Shown in pieces: positions 25,443 through 34,400 of a stretch of DNA of 47,717 bases. Each line of letters begins with the position of its first letter. Within the stretch, counting starts at the first letter, position 1. The notes beneath the pieces were generated by a model, which saw only the letters and a list, made by a program, of their open reading frames with translations, was not told the DNA's origin and did not search any database. The stretch spans positions 1 through 47,717 of the forward strand of contig NZ_PGUZ01000049.1 of the NCBI RefSeq assembly GCF_002860165.1, written 5' to 3'. The stretch is from Bacillus sp. V3-13 (GTDB lineage: Bacteria; Bacillota; Bacilli; Bacillales; Cytobacillaceae). Made by a program: the position numbers and the translations under genes.

Positions 25443-25880
25443 ATGCTTAATATTAACGAGATCAAAGAGATCATTCCGCATCGCTACCCATTTTTATTGG
25501 TGGATAAAATTTTGGAAATTGAGGAAGGCCAGAAGGCAGTTGGCATTAAAAATGTTACAGCAAACGAAGAATTTTTTAACGGACATTTTCCAGACTATCC
25601 GGTAATGCCCGGGGTGTTAATCGTTGAAGCCCTCGCCCAGGTCGGTGCGGTTGCGATGTTGAAAAAAGAGGAGAACCGCGGCCGGCTCGCTTTTTTTACA
25701 GGCATTGATAATTGCCGCTTTAAAAGGCAAGTAAAACCCGGTGACCAGCTCCGTTTAGAAGTTGAGATGACGCGCGTGCGCGGCTCGATTGGCAAGGGCA
25801 AGGGAATCGCAACGGTTGACGGCGAGCTCGTTTGCGAAACAGAAATCATGTTTGCGCTCGGGGATAAATCAAGCAACTAA
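25443..25880 (+). CDS. fabZ: 3-hydroxyacyl-[acyl-carrier-protein] dehydratase FabZ
   Basis: A 145-residue hot-dog-fold enzyme of type II fatty-acid synthesis that dehydrates 3-hydroxyacyl-ACP to trans-2-enoyl-ACP. The catalytic motif [20 protein letters not shown] holds His48 and Glu62. The N-terminal [17 protein letters not shown] is also typical. GAGGAGG lies nine bases before the ATG. Length is normal. Confidence 0.97.
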   Translation: MLNINEIKEIIPHRYPFLLVDKILEIEEGQKAVGIKNVTANEEFFNGHFPDYPVMPGVLIVEALAQVGAVAMLKKEENRGRLAFFTGIDNCRFKRQVKPGDQLRLEVEMTRVRGSIGKGKGIATVDGELVCETEIMFALGDKSSN

Positions 25881-26088
25881 TTTTTTCAATGGTCACAAAC
25901 CTCAGTTTGACCCGATTTTTTCAAATCATGCAGGGCGATAAACATTTTTAAAAGGTTTCCATGACCATAGTTTCAAGGTAAAAATTTTACCTTTCCTATG
26001 CAAGTATTTACGGATTTTTGGACAATATAAGTTGAGACCAGTAAATGCGGTCAAAATCAACATTACTATAGGAAAGGGGCTTTTACTG

Positions 26089-26460
26089 ATGAAGAAAAAG
26101 CTTTTAATGTTAATCGGGGGTTCACTCTTATCCGCGATGTTTATCGCTGGATGTGCAGATGACCAGGAGCCGCCTCCAGAAGATGATGTAAATGTGGAGG
26201 ATCCAGCCGGTGATAACGACAATGGCGGCAACAATGGAAACAACAATGGCAACAACGGAGGAAACGGTAATAACAACGGAGGAAATGGCGGCAATAACGG
26301 TGATGACAACGGTTTAATAGACGATAACAACGGTGGGGACAATGGCGATAACGGTCTATTGGACGATAACAACGGAAACAACAATGGAGACAACAACGGC
26401 GACGTCGAAGATGAAGGCATCTTAACAGAAGACGGCCTGAACGACGACGAAAATCAATAA
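26089..26460 (+). CDS. Asn/Gly/Asp-rich predicted lipoprotein
   Basis: A 123-residue predicted lipoprotein of unknown role. The basic start MKKK, a hydrophobic core and the lipobox FIAGC with Cys22 or so indicate lipidation and anchoring to the outer face of the membrane. After a short acidic stretch (DDQEPPPEDDVNVEDP), the rest is low-complexity Asn/Gly/Asp (NGGNNGN-type and DDNNGGDNG-type runs), then an acidic tail. The longer frame from 26032 is rejected because the ATG at 26089 follows GGAAAGGGG. The repetitive coding DNA may vary in length between strains. A terminator follows. Confidence 0.8.
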   Translation: MKKKLLMLIGGSLLSAMFIAGCADDQEPPPEDDVNVEDPAGDNDNGGNNGNNNGNNGGNGNNNGGNGGNNGDDNGLIDDNNGGDNGDNGLLDDNNGNNNGDNNGDVEDEGILTEDGLNDDENQ

Positions 26461-26466
26461 CAAAGC

Positions 26467-26491
26467 GGACAGGCGCGTTGCCTGTCCTTTT
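26467..26491 (+). terminator. Terminator after the lipoprotein gene
   Basis: A perfect 8-bp stem GGACAGGC / GCCTGTCC with loop GCGTT is followed by TTTT, seven bases after the stop. Confidence 0.82.
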
Positions 26492-26508
26492 GATTAACCC
26501 AGTTTCGG

Positions 26509-26612
26509 GCTTTCGCTTAATTAATCGCCCGTTTCGCGCAATTATTGATTTTCGCTTAATTATTCGGACTTTCCGCGTAATTAATATGAGTTTTCGCTTA
26601 AATAATTTTTGA
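26509..26612. repeat. Short AT-rich direct repeats (TTTCGCTTAATTATT type)
   Basis: Five degenerate copies of TTTCGCTTAATTAWT have their CGC core at about 26514, 26535, 26553, 26574 and 26595, giving spacings of 21, 18, 21 and 21 bases. They lie between the lipoprotein terminator and the 3' end of ywpF. The layout and the TTYCGCTY...AA core recall the 20-bp arrays elsewhere in the window. Confidence 0.65.
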
Positions 26613-26746
26613 GCATGAGTGCGAGCCTCTATGTCGTTTGCAAAACTATACTTGTGAGGAAAACTCTGAAGTTTTCCTCCAGAAAAATTCGATAATTGAT
26701 ACAAAAGTGTGTAAAAAGCCAGACCTGCTACCACATAATCACTGTT

Positions 26747-27181
26747 TTACAGCTTTTTTGAAGCCGGAATTTTTGGCCTGCTTTGCATTTTTTCCTTGAA
26801 CTCATTCAATAGCTCATCCCCACTGAGCCCACTCTGCAACAGACTGCCAAGCAGCAATTCAGCATAGTCTTTTTTTGTTCTTTTTAAGGTTCCCTGGAGA
26901 AGGACACTCATCTTCGTTTCAAGCTGTTTCACGGAATGGACAGCCGTTTCAAAAGCAGCCGGGTCATTTTCCTTTTTTGTAATCACTGCCTGGACAAGCA
27001 CCTCTTTATTTTGATCAGCAAGCTTTTGAAAGAACTCGTAATACGATTTATCTGTATAAGCCTCAAGAAGCCACGTATTTTTTTCATCTTCCTTATTAAT
27101 AATCAAGCCATCGTCCAATTCGATATCAATTAAGTCTGTTCCATCAACGATCTGCAACGAGATTAATTTAAAAGTTTTCAT
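26747..27181 (-). CDS. ywpF: YwpF-family protein
   Basis: A 144-residue, soluble-looking protein of the YwpF family, function unknown. The start MKTFKLISLQIV, the central GLIINKEDEKNTWLLEAY stretch and the C-terminal SGLSGDELLNEFKEKMQSRPKI segment fit what I remember of B. subtilis YwpF. The frame runs 52 codons further upstream through the divergent promoter region, but the ATG at 27181 follows GGGAGGAAAAGG and is preferred. It is divergent from ssbB, as in B. subtilis. Confidence 0.8.
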   Translation of the reverse strand: MKTFKLISLQIVDGTDLIDIELDDGLIINKEDEKNTWLLEAYTDKSYYEFFQKLADQNKEVLVQAVITKKENDPAAFETAVHSVKQLETKMSVLLQGTLKRTKKDYAELLLGSLLQSGLSGDELLNEFKEKMQSRPKIPASKKL

Positions 27182-27209
27182 CCTTTTCCTCCCGTTATCT
27201 TTTGCCAAA

Positions 27210-27238
27210 ATTATAACATACGATTCCTTCAATGCGAA
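27210..27238 (-). promoter_or_regulatory. Probable sigma-A promoter of ywpF
   Basis: On the minus strand TTCGCA (27238-27233), a 17-base spacer and TATAAT (27215-27210) precede ywpF by about 28 bases. Confidence 0.65.
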
Positions 27239-27330
27239 TTTGCACCTCGTGTCGAAAAATAATTGTCGAAACCGCAGTTTCTCCAAAACAAAGGAAATCT
27301 TTCTGCGGAAAATTCTGTTTTCCCCTATAG

Positions 27331-27374
27331 AAAACAACGTTTTCGGATCTTTTTTTGCTCCAAAATCGGATTTT
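27331..27374 (+). promoter_or_regulatory. ComK box (two AT-boxes, 18-bp spacing) of ssbB
   Basis: AAAA-CAACG-TTTT (27331-27343) and AAAA-TCGGA-TTTT (27362-27374) both match the ComK AT-box AAAAN5TTTT exactly. They are 18 bp apart, one of the three spacings (8, 18, 31) known for ComK sites. The pair ends just upstream of the ssbB promoter. In B. subtilis ssbB is ComK-activated. Confidence 0.85.
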
Positions 27375-27380
27375 CCCCTT

Positions 27381-27410
27381 TTTACTTTGGCAAAAGCAAC
27401 CTGCTACTAT
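27381..27410 (+). promoter_or_regulatory. Probable sigma-A promoter of ssbB
   Basis: TTTACT (27381-27386), an 18-base spacer and TACTAT (27405-27410) preceded by TGC. Both hexamers are imperfect, as expected for an activator-dependent promoter. It sits seven bases after the second ComK AT-box. Confidence 0.65.
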
Positions 27411-27440
27411 GGAACTATCACTTAGAAAGGAGATGAGCCA

Positions 27441-27812
27441 TTGATTAATCAAGTTACCCTCGTTGGCAGGCTGACGAAAGACCCGGAGCTTCGGTATACA
27501 CCCGAGGGCACCCCGGTTACCAACGTCATATTAGCTGTAAACCGCAACTATCGCAATCAACAGGGCGAAATTGGTGCAGATTTTGTCGCCTGTACGCTCT
27601 GGAAAAAGGTTGCCGAAAATACAGCCCAATATTGCCGCAAAGGATCTGTTGTCGGAATAACAGGTAGAATCCAAACGCGAAATTATGAAAATCAGGACGG
27701 CAAAAAAGTCTATGTCACAGAAGTCGTCGCTGAAGGCGTCCGGTTCCTGAGCGCAAAGCCAGCTGATGACGGGATAAGCCATGATGAAAAGGAGGCCTTG
27801 CCGATTGTGTAA
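27441..27812 (+). CDS. ssbB: Competence-type single-stranded DNA-binding protein SsbB
   Basis: A 123-residue OB-fold protein that coats single-stranded DNA taken up during transformation. The fold signatures [22 protein letters not shown] and [36 protein letters not shown] are present. It lacks the long Gly/Gln linker and the acidic DDIPF-type tip of SsbA, ending in KEALPIV, which marks it as SsbB. The start is TTG behind AAAGGAGATGAG. A perfect double ComK box lies upstream. Its last eight bases overlap the next small gene. Confidence 0.92.
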   Translation: MINQVTLVGRLTKDPELRYTPEGTPVTNVILAVNRNYRNQQGEIGADFVACTLWKKVAENTAQYCRKGSVVGITGRIQTRNYENQDGKKVYVTEVVAEGVRFLSAKPADDGISHDEKEALPIV

Positions 27813-28050
27813 TTCAGGAGAATCTGCAGACAGACTCGAAAAGCTGCTTGAAAGCTTAATCACTATGCTCGGGAAAACAAACGGGCGAGTCGATGATCTG
27901 GCGAAACGGGTAAACCAGCTGGAAATGTATGTGACAGAATCAGCAAAGAACAAGCCGAATCCCAGCGTCTACACATTTATTTCCGAAGCAGAAAAAGCCA
28001 AATTGCCCCGCAATAGCAAGACCCGGAAAAGCATAGCCACATCCCAGTAA
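27805..28050 (+). CDS. Small hypothetical protein coupled to ssbB
   Basis: An 81-residue protein that I do not recognise. The TTG at 27805 follows AAGGAGG by nine bases, and that ribosome binding site is inside the end of ssbB, so translation is probably coupled and the gene shares the ComK-controlled transcript. Residues about 5-45 ([15 protein letters not shown] to [12 protein letters not shown]) look like an amphipathic coiled coil. The rest is basic ([18 protein letters not shown]). ATG codons at 27781 and 27784 share the frame but lack a ribosome binding site. A terminator follows at 28149. Confidence 0.65.
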   Translation: MCNSGESADRLEKLLESLITMLGKTNGRVDDLAKRVNQLEMYVTESAKNKPNPSVYTFISEAEKAKLPRNSKTRKSIATSQ

Positions 28051-28148
28051 CCACAAAATTCTCTTCTAAATTTTGTCTCCCAACTTCCTTTCCAAAAACC
28101 TTCAAAATAAAGAATCAATAAAATCTTCGAATTACTGCCTCTTTTTTT

Positions 28149-28177
28149 GATCCGGTGCTTTTCTGCCGGATTTTTTT
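28149..28177 (+). terminator. Terminator downstream of the ssbB pair
   Basis: ATCCGG (28150-28155) pairs with CCGGAT (28166-28171) around a 10-base loop, followed by a T-run. A weaker ACAAAATT/AATTTTGT hairpin lies at 28053-28076, right after the small gene. Confidence 0.8.
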
Positions 28178-28390
28178 CGTTGTGGAATAAAAATTGATTA
28201 ACGAGCGGGTTGTAATTTCTTAAAAAATCGAGTATCTGAATACGCCTTTCTAGTATTTTTAATTTTGGATAAAAGAAAATAAATGGTTGGTTAATAATAT
28301 ATAATTCTGCAGTTTTAGAATGTTATTACTCTCTCTAAAATAGATTACCGATAGTGTCAAATTTTATCGGAAAATGTAAATGGGAATTTG

Positions 28391-28419
28391 TTGTTAATTG
28401 TAGTTTTACCAACTATACT
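28391..28419 (+). promoter_or_regulatory. Probable sigma-A promoter of the Rhs gene
   Basis: TTGTTA (28391-28396), 17 bases, then TATACT (28414-28419), about 75 bases before the ATG. The rest of the 28178-28495 gap is AT-rich and holds no gene that I can support. Confidence 0.55.
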
Positions 28420-28495
28420 TTAATTAAATTCCAGAAAATGCTACCCGGGTTGATCTTTTTCTATTTATTCAACTTATTAATTGGAGGGAAAGAGA

Positions 28496-31400
28496 ATGGG
28501 AAAACGAAGGTTTGCGCGTCAGAGAAAAGTGATCTGTTGGTTAGCAATTATCATTTTATTATTTGGGATTGTGCCACCGAAAGGGAAAGATGTTGTTCAA
28601 GCTGCTCAAACCTCATCCGCTGGACAAGCTAAACAAGATGACGAAACAATAAAGGCTCCACCATTTGTACCTCCTGCTAATTCAGAACAACCACCAGTTA
28701 TTTCTAATAATTTACCATCTCCACCAATTAAACCAAAGAAAAAAGCTTCCAAACCAGTTGAGATTGTCGAGGAACGGACAGAGACTGAAAAGATCTTTAA
28801 GAATGGGGACGGGACATTTACAAAAAAAATTTATATGGAACCAGTTCATGTCCAAGAAAATAAAAAATGGGAAGAGATCTCTTCCGAATTGATGGAGACC
28901 ACTTCAAAGACCCTTATCACGAAGAAAACAAAGTTGAAGTCGAATTTCAAAAAAGACATTAAAAATGGAGAAGCATATGCAACCTTTGAGGCGAAAGGGC
29001 ATTCAATTGAATTCGCACTTAAACAAGCAAAAGGGGACAAAGGCCAGATAGAAGCTTCTAAGGCAAAAGCTGCTTACAAGGAAAATACAATCAAGTATAA
29101 AGACATTTTCCCGGGAATTGATTTGAGAAGCACAACATTTAATAAAACGGTTAAAGAAGATATTGTTCTTCATCAATTCACTGGACAGCATCAATTTGTA
29201 TTTGAATTAAAGACAGACTTACAACCTAGTATGAAAGATGACGGAGCAATCACTTTTCAAGATGCTAGTGAACAGGTCGTTTTCGTTTTACCAAAACCAT
29301 ACATGTCTGACTCTAATATAAATCCTGAATCAGCAGAGGCTGTTACTTCACAGGATGTAACCTTTGCTCTTGATCAAAAAGGTAATAATGTCTATGAGCT
29401 GACTTTAACTGCTGATCCAAATTGGCTACAGGCACCGGAAAGAGTATACCCGGTTTACATTGATCCATCTTTAACAATTGACTATTTTGATGATGCTTTT
29501 GTTGCCAGCAGGTATCCTACTACCAATTATTCGGGCGGGAATTTATGGAATCCCGGCTTAAATGCATATGTGCTAAAAGTAGGCTATTATGACGGAACGA
29601 CTGGTACGAATGAGGCTTTTATTAAGCAGGAAATATCAGGTTTACAAAATACGTATGCCAGTATTTATAGTGCGAAGTTTTATGCCTATGCAGTCCACCA
29701 TTATTATGTGAATAGTCCTAATGGAGTATGGCTCGACCAGGTAACATCGAATTGGTATCCGGCTTCACTCAACTGGAACAATAGGCCTGGATCTTTCAAT
29801 GTGACGTCTACGAATGTTGGCAGAGGACAATGGGCAGTATTTAATGTTACAGGGCCTGTTCAATCCTGGGCAAATGGATCAACGTCCAACTATGGTTTTA
29901 AGTTGCATACAGCAGGGAATGGGCAAGCATATTGGAAGAAGTTTATCGCATCTGAAAACGGAACAAACGCTCCATATTTGGAGATAAACTATTCCTATCC
30001 AACACCTGCTAAGCCACGAGTTAATGCTTATTCCAACGGAACTGGCAGCAACTCAGGATATTTAGATGTTTCATGGGACCCAATGCCTGGAGCTACGGGA
30101 TATGAGGTACTGATCTTCAATGGATATGACTATGTATATATTCCGGTAGGAAATGTAACGAATTGGTCAACAAAAGGAAAAAATATTTGGCCAACCCCAA
30201 GTCAAGTGGCCAGTGGCGAATTTAACCTGCATCTTGATGGCAGAGGAGCCGAACTCGCTTTAGATCCGTCGCCGGTGTATCGTAATGCCTTTTTAGCCGG
30301 AAGTCCATATGGAGATTACAGCTCCGCCCACGGTTATTGGATTCGAATAATGGCTAACTACCCTTATGCGGATAGTCCAATATCAGCTGAGAACATACCT
30401 TATATTCCACTTGAGCAAGTAAATAGGCCTGTTGGTTCAGCCTATACAAATGTAACAGGCAATAGTGGTTATGTGACTGTTAAGTGGGACCCTGTACCTG
30501 GAGCGACAGGCTATAAAATATGGATATACAATGGAAGAGATTATGAACCGTTTGATGTCGGAAATGTCACCACTTGGACGACGCAAAACCAAAATATTTG
30601 GCCGACTGATACAGAGATTGCCCAGGGACGGTATCTTCTTCACCATGATAAGGGAGGGACTGAACTATCGCTGGATCCGTCGCCTGTTTATCGAAATTCG
30701 GGGGGTGTCTATGGTTCGTGGACAAATTATTGGTTTCGTGTTACAGCGTATAGCACAACCGGATATCCGGAAAGCAGCATTTCACAAGAGTTTACTCCAC
30801 GATTTACAACAACCTCGTTGTTAGGAATACAAGATTATTGGACAAACATTCCGGTCATCGGAGGAAGCGTCACCGCTTTTAATGGAAACTTTGTTATGGA
30901 TGAGACAGATTTCCAATTAGAAGGGCGTGGTCCGGGTATTTCCATTACCCGTACGTACAATAGCCAGGACTCAGGGAATGGGTTGTTTGGTAACGGCTGG
31001 TACAGTTCCATTGAAGAAAGGATCAAAGAAGAAGCGAATGGTAATATTCTGCTTACTGAAGAAGACAAAGGAACCATTCTGTTCACAAAAACAGGAGACA
31101 ACCAGTATCAACCACCAAATGGTGTCTACCTGGAAATAAAGAAAACAAGTACTGGCTTTGAAATTAAGGATAAAGACCAGTCGGTCACTGTTTTCTCAAC
31201 AGAAGGTAAAAAACAACACGAAAAAGATGAATATGGAAACCAGGTCACATACACATATGATTCGACAGGGAAGTTGACCACAATTAAAGATGCGTCGGGA
31301 CGGGAATTTTTGCTTACCTATACTGGAGAGCATGTAACTAAGATTACAGGACCGGAAAATCGCACCGTAACGTATGAATATAGTGGGGATAATCTGATTG

Positions 31401-34400
31401 CCTCGACAACCCCGCGCGGCAAGAAGTACCGATATGGATATGAGAACGGGAACTTACGTTATATATATGATCCTAAGCACACTGACACCGAGCCATATAA
31501 AACAACATACACCTATGAAAATAATAAACTTGTAAAAATAACGGACCCTCTTGGAAAAGAGACGTCATTGACATACAACGACGGCACACGTGAAGTAACG
31601 GTAACGGATCCGAAAAATGTCATGGATGTATATGGTTACACCATTGCTGGAAATCCGCTAAAAACAGTTGTAGATGCAGATGCGTTGAAACTAACAACAA
31701 CGTATGAATACCAAACGAATAATTTAACGAAGAAAACGGATCCGAAAGATCAAGGACAGCGTGTATCTGAGTCATATACCTATGATGCAAAGGGGAACGT
31801 TACGACCGCGACAGATGCCATCGGCACAGAGAAGTATGAGTACAATCAGAATAATGATGTTACGAAGGTAACGGATGCGGAACAAAAAACAACATCTTTA
31901 ACTTATAACGGCGCCAATCCAGTTTCCGAAACAGAGTACCAGGGCAGGACGTCTTCCGTTACGGGCTACGATCAATTCGGGAATCCAAATGCCGGCAGTG
32001 ATGCTTTAGCACCTGCGGCTAATCTGTTGCGAAATGCCGGGTTTGAAAGTGCACTTAATTCTACCTGGCTAATTTCTCGTTTCAATGAGAATGGAAACAT
32101 CACCTTGGATAGCAATGAAAGAATGGTTCAGATGGGCGGAAGCTCCTCATTGCTGATGACCCCGCAGCCTGTTTCCGCAGAATGGGGCTATGTATCCGCT
32201 ATTCAGGTGATTCCTGTTGAGCCCAATAAGATGTATACATTAAGTGGCTGGATCAAACTCAATAATGTTACGAATGCCAACGTATTTTTTAACATAGAGA
32301 TGTTAAATGAACAAGGGATACCAATCGCAAACCCTTGGCGTGATAATCGTTATGCCCAGATGACAGGCACGCATGATTGGACAAAACGGCAACTAACATT
32401 CACAACAAGCAGTGAGACCCGAAAAGTGCGGGTTTACCTTGAAATGGATCATAGCGGCACGGGAATCGGAGGAAAAGCGTGGTTCGATAATGTTCAATTG
32501 GAAGAGGGACCTGTCTCTTCTTCTTATAATCCGGTTGCGAACAGTAGTTTTGAGTATGTAAGTAATGGAAAACTAGAAAACTGGACATCGGTATGCAATC
32601 CACCAACAGATCCATTGGGGGACGGATTTGCAGGGTATTCCAGCCTTGAAATGGAACGCAAAAGTACTGCAGACCCAAGCTGCCACTATCGGCAAGAATT
32701 AATTCTGAATCAAACTAAACCACAAGATATAACTGTGACGGCCATGTCGAAAGCTGAAAAAGTGACACACACAACTGGTAAACCAAACATCGGTTATTCC
32801 TTCTGGGTGCATGTGTATTACGCAAACGGGGTAGAAGCAGATTATAATGCTGTATTTCCGATCGGTACAAAAGAGTGGAATCGCAGTGCCATTGTAATCC
32901 CTACATCTACCCATGGCGCGATTCGGAGATTGGACATTCATCCGGTGTTTAATGGAGATAATATTGGTAAAGTTTGGTTTGATGACTTCCGTGCCATAGA
33001 GGGCAGCATACTCACCAAAAATGAATATGACAATGGTGGAAACTATGTAACAGCATCATATGACGAAGAAAACCGCAAAACCTCATTTTCTTATGATATC
33101 TATGGAAATAAAAATACAGAAACAGATCCTAAAAACAATACAAAGTCCTATGAGTATAATTTAGACAACCAGCTAACAAAAACTACTCTGCCTAACGGAA
33201 CCTCTGTTGCTTATAAATATGACGACAATGGCAATACGACGGAGAAACTGGTGTCCAGTGGTACAAAGGTACAAACCGTCACATACGAATATGACGCCGA
33301 CAACAAGCTCACGGTATTCCAAGATGCACTACTTCGTAAAATCTTGCATACGTATGACGCGAATGCAAACCGCATAAGCACGAAAATGCCAAATGGAAGT
33401 TTGTTAGAATGGACGTATGATGCAGCCAACCGCGTCACAGAAGCAAAACGAAATGGAACTGTTGCGTTCTCGTATCAATATGACGCAAATGGGAATGAAA
33501 CAAAAGTCACTGATTCGGTAAATACCATCACAAGAGATAAAGCCTATGATGCAGGGAACCGTATAACCAGCATGACAGACCGGGGCGGCAGCATCGCCTG
33601 GTCGTATCATCCAAATTCCCATAAGCTGAAAGAAACAAAGACTACACACGGAACATACACGAATACGACAACGTATGACTATGATGCGTTAAATCAAAAT
33701 ACGAAAGTGGTTGATGCTGACAAGTCATACTACTTTGAGTATGATGAGTTTGGAAACGTAGGCCGTTATCAATCGGGAAATGATACAGCAGCTCTATTCA
33801 CCTATGATAAAACACAGAAAATTACAGATTTATTCATTGGAACAAAGAACGCAACACAAATATTATCTGAGAAGTACACCTATGATGCTAACGGCAACCG
33901 GACCAGCATTGATCGAAAAACAGGCCTGCACCATGGAAAGACCGCCTATGCCTATGACGAAGTCAACCAATTAACAAAAGAAACATTGCCAGATGGCACT
34001 GTAAATGAATTTACGTATGATGGCTTCAGCAACCGCACCAGTGTGAAAGTAACGAAACCTGACAGCACCGTTTCGACCACAACAGCCACCTTCAACAGTG
34101 GCAACCTGCTAACATCCTTTGGCAATGAAGCAATAACGTACGATTTAAATGGCAATCGTCTATCCGACGGCCAATTTACGTACCAGTGGAATGAAGCCGA
34201 CCATCTTATTTCGGTCACCCAAAGAGGCCAAACCACACCTTTAGCCATGTACAAGTACGATGATGACGGCCGCCGCATTGAGAAGAATGTAAACGGCCAA
34301 ATCACCCGTTACCACTACGACGGTGACAGCATCAATGTCTTGTACGAAACAGACGGAAATGGAGCAGTGCTGCGCCAGTACGTATATAACGCTGATGGTG

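Noticed and set aside
26141-26734. 197-residue minus-strand frame across the lipoprotein gene
   Set aside because: It is the Arg/Cys/His-rich antisense of the Asn/Gly repeats and runs through a terminator.
28354-28632. 92-codon frame overlapping the start of the Rhs gene
   Set aside because: It begins upstream of the Rhs promoter and is read through the signal peptide in another frame, with no ribosome binding site.
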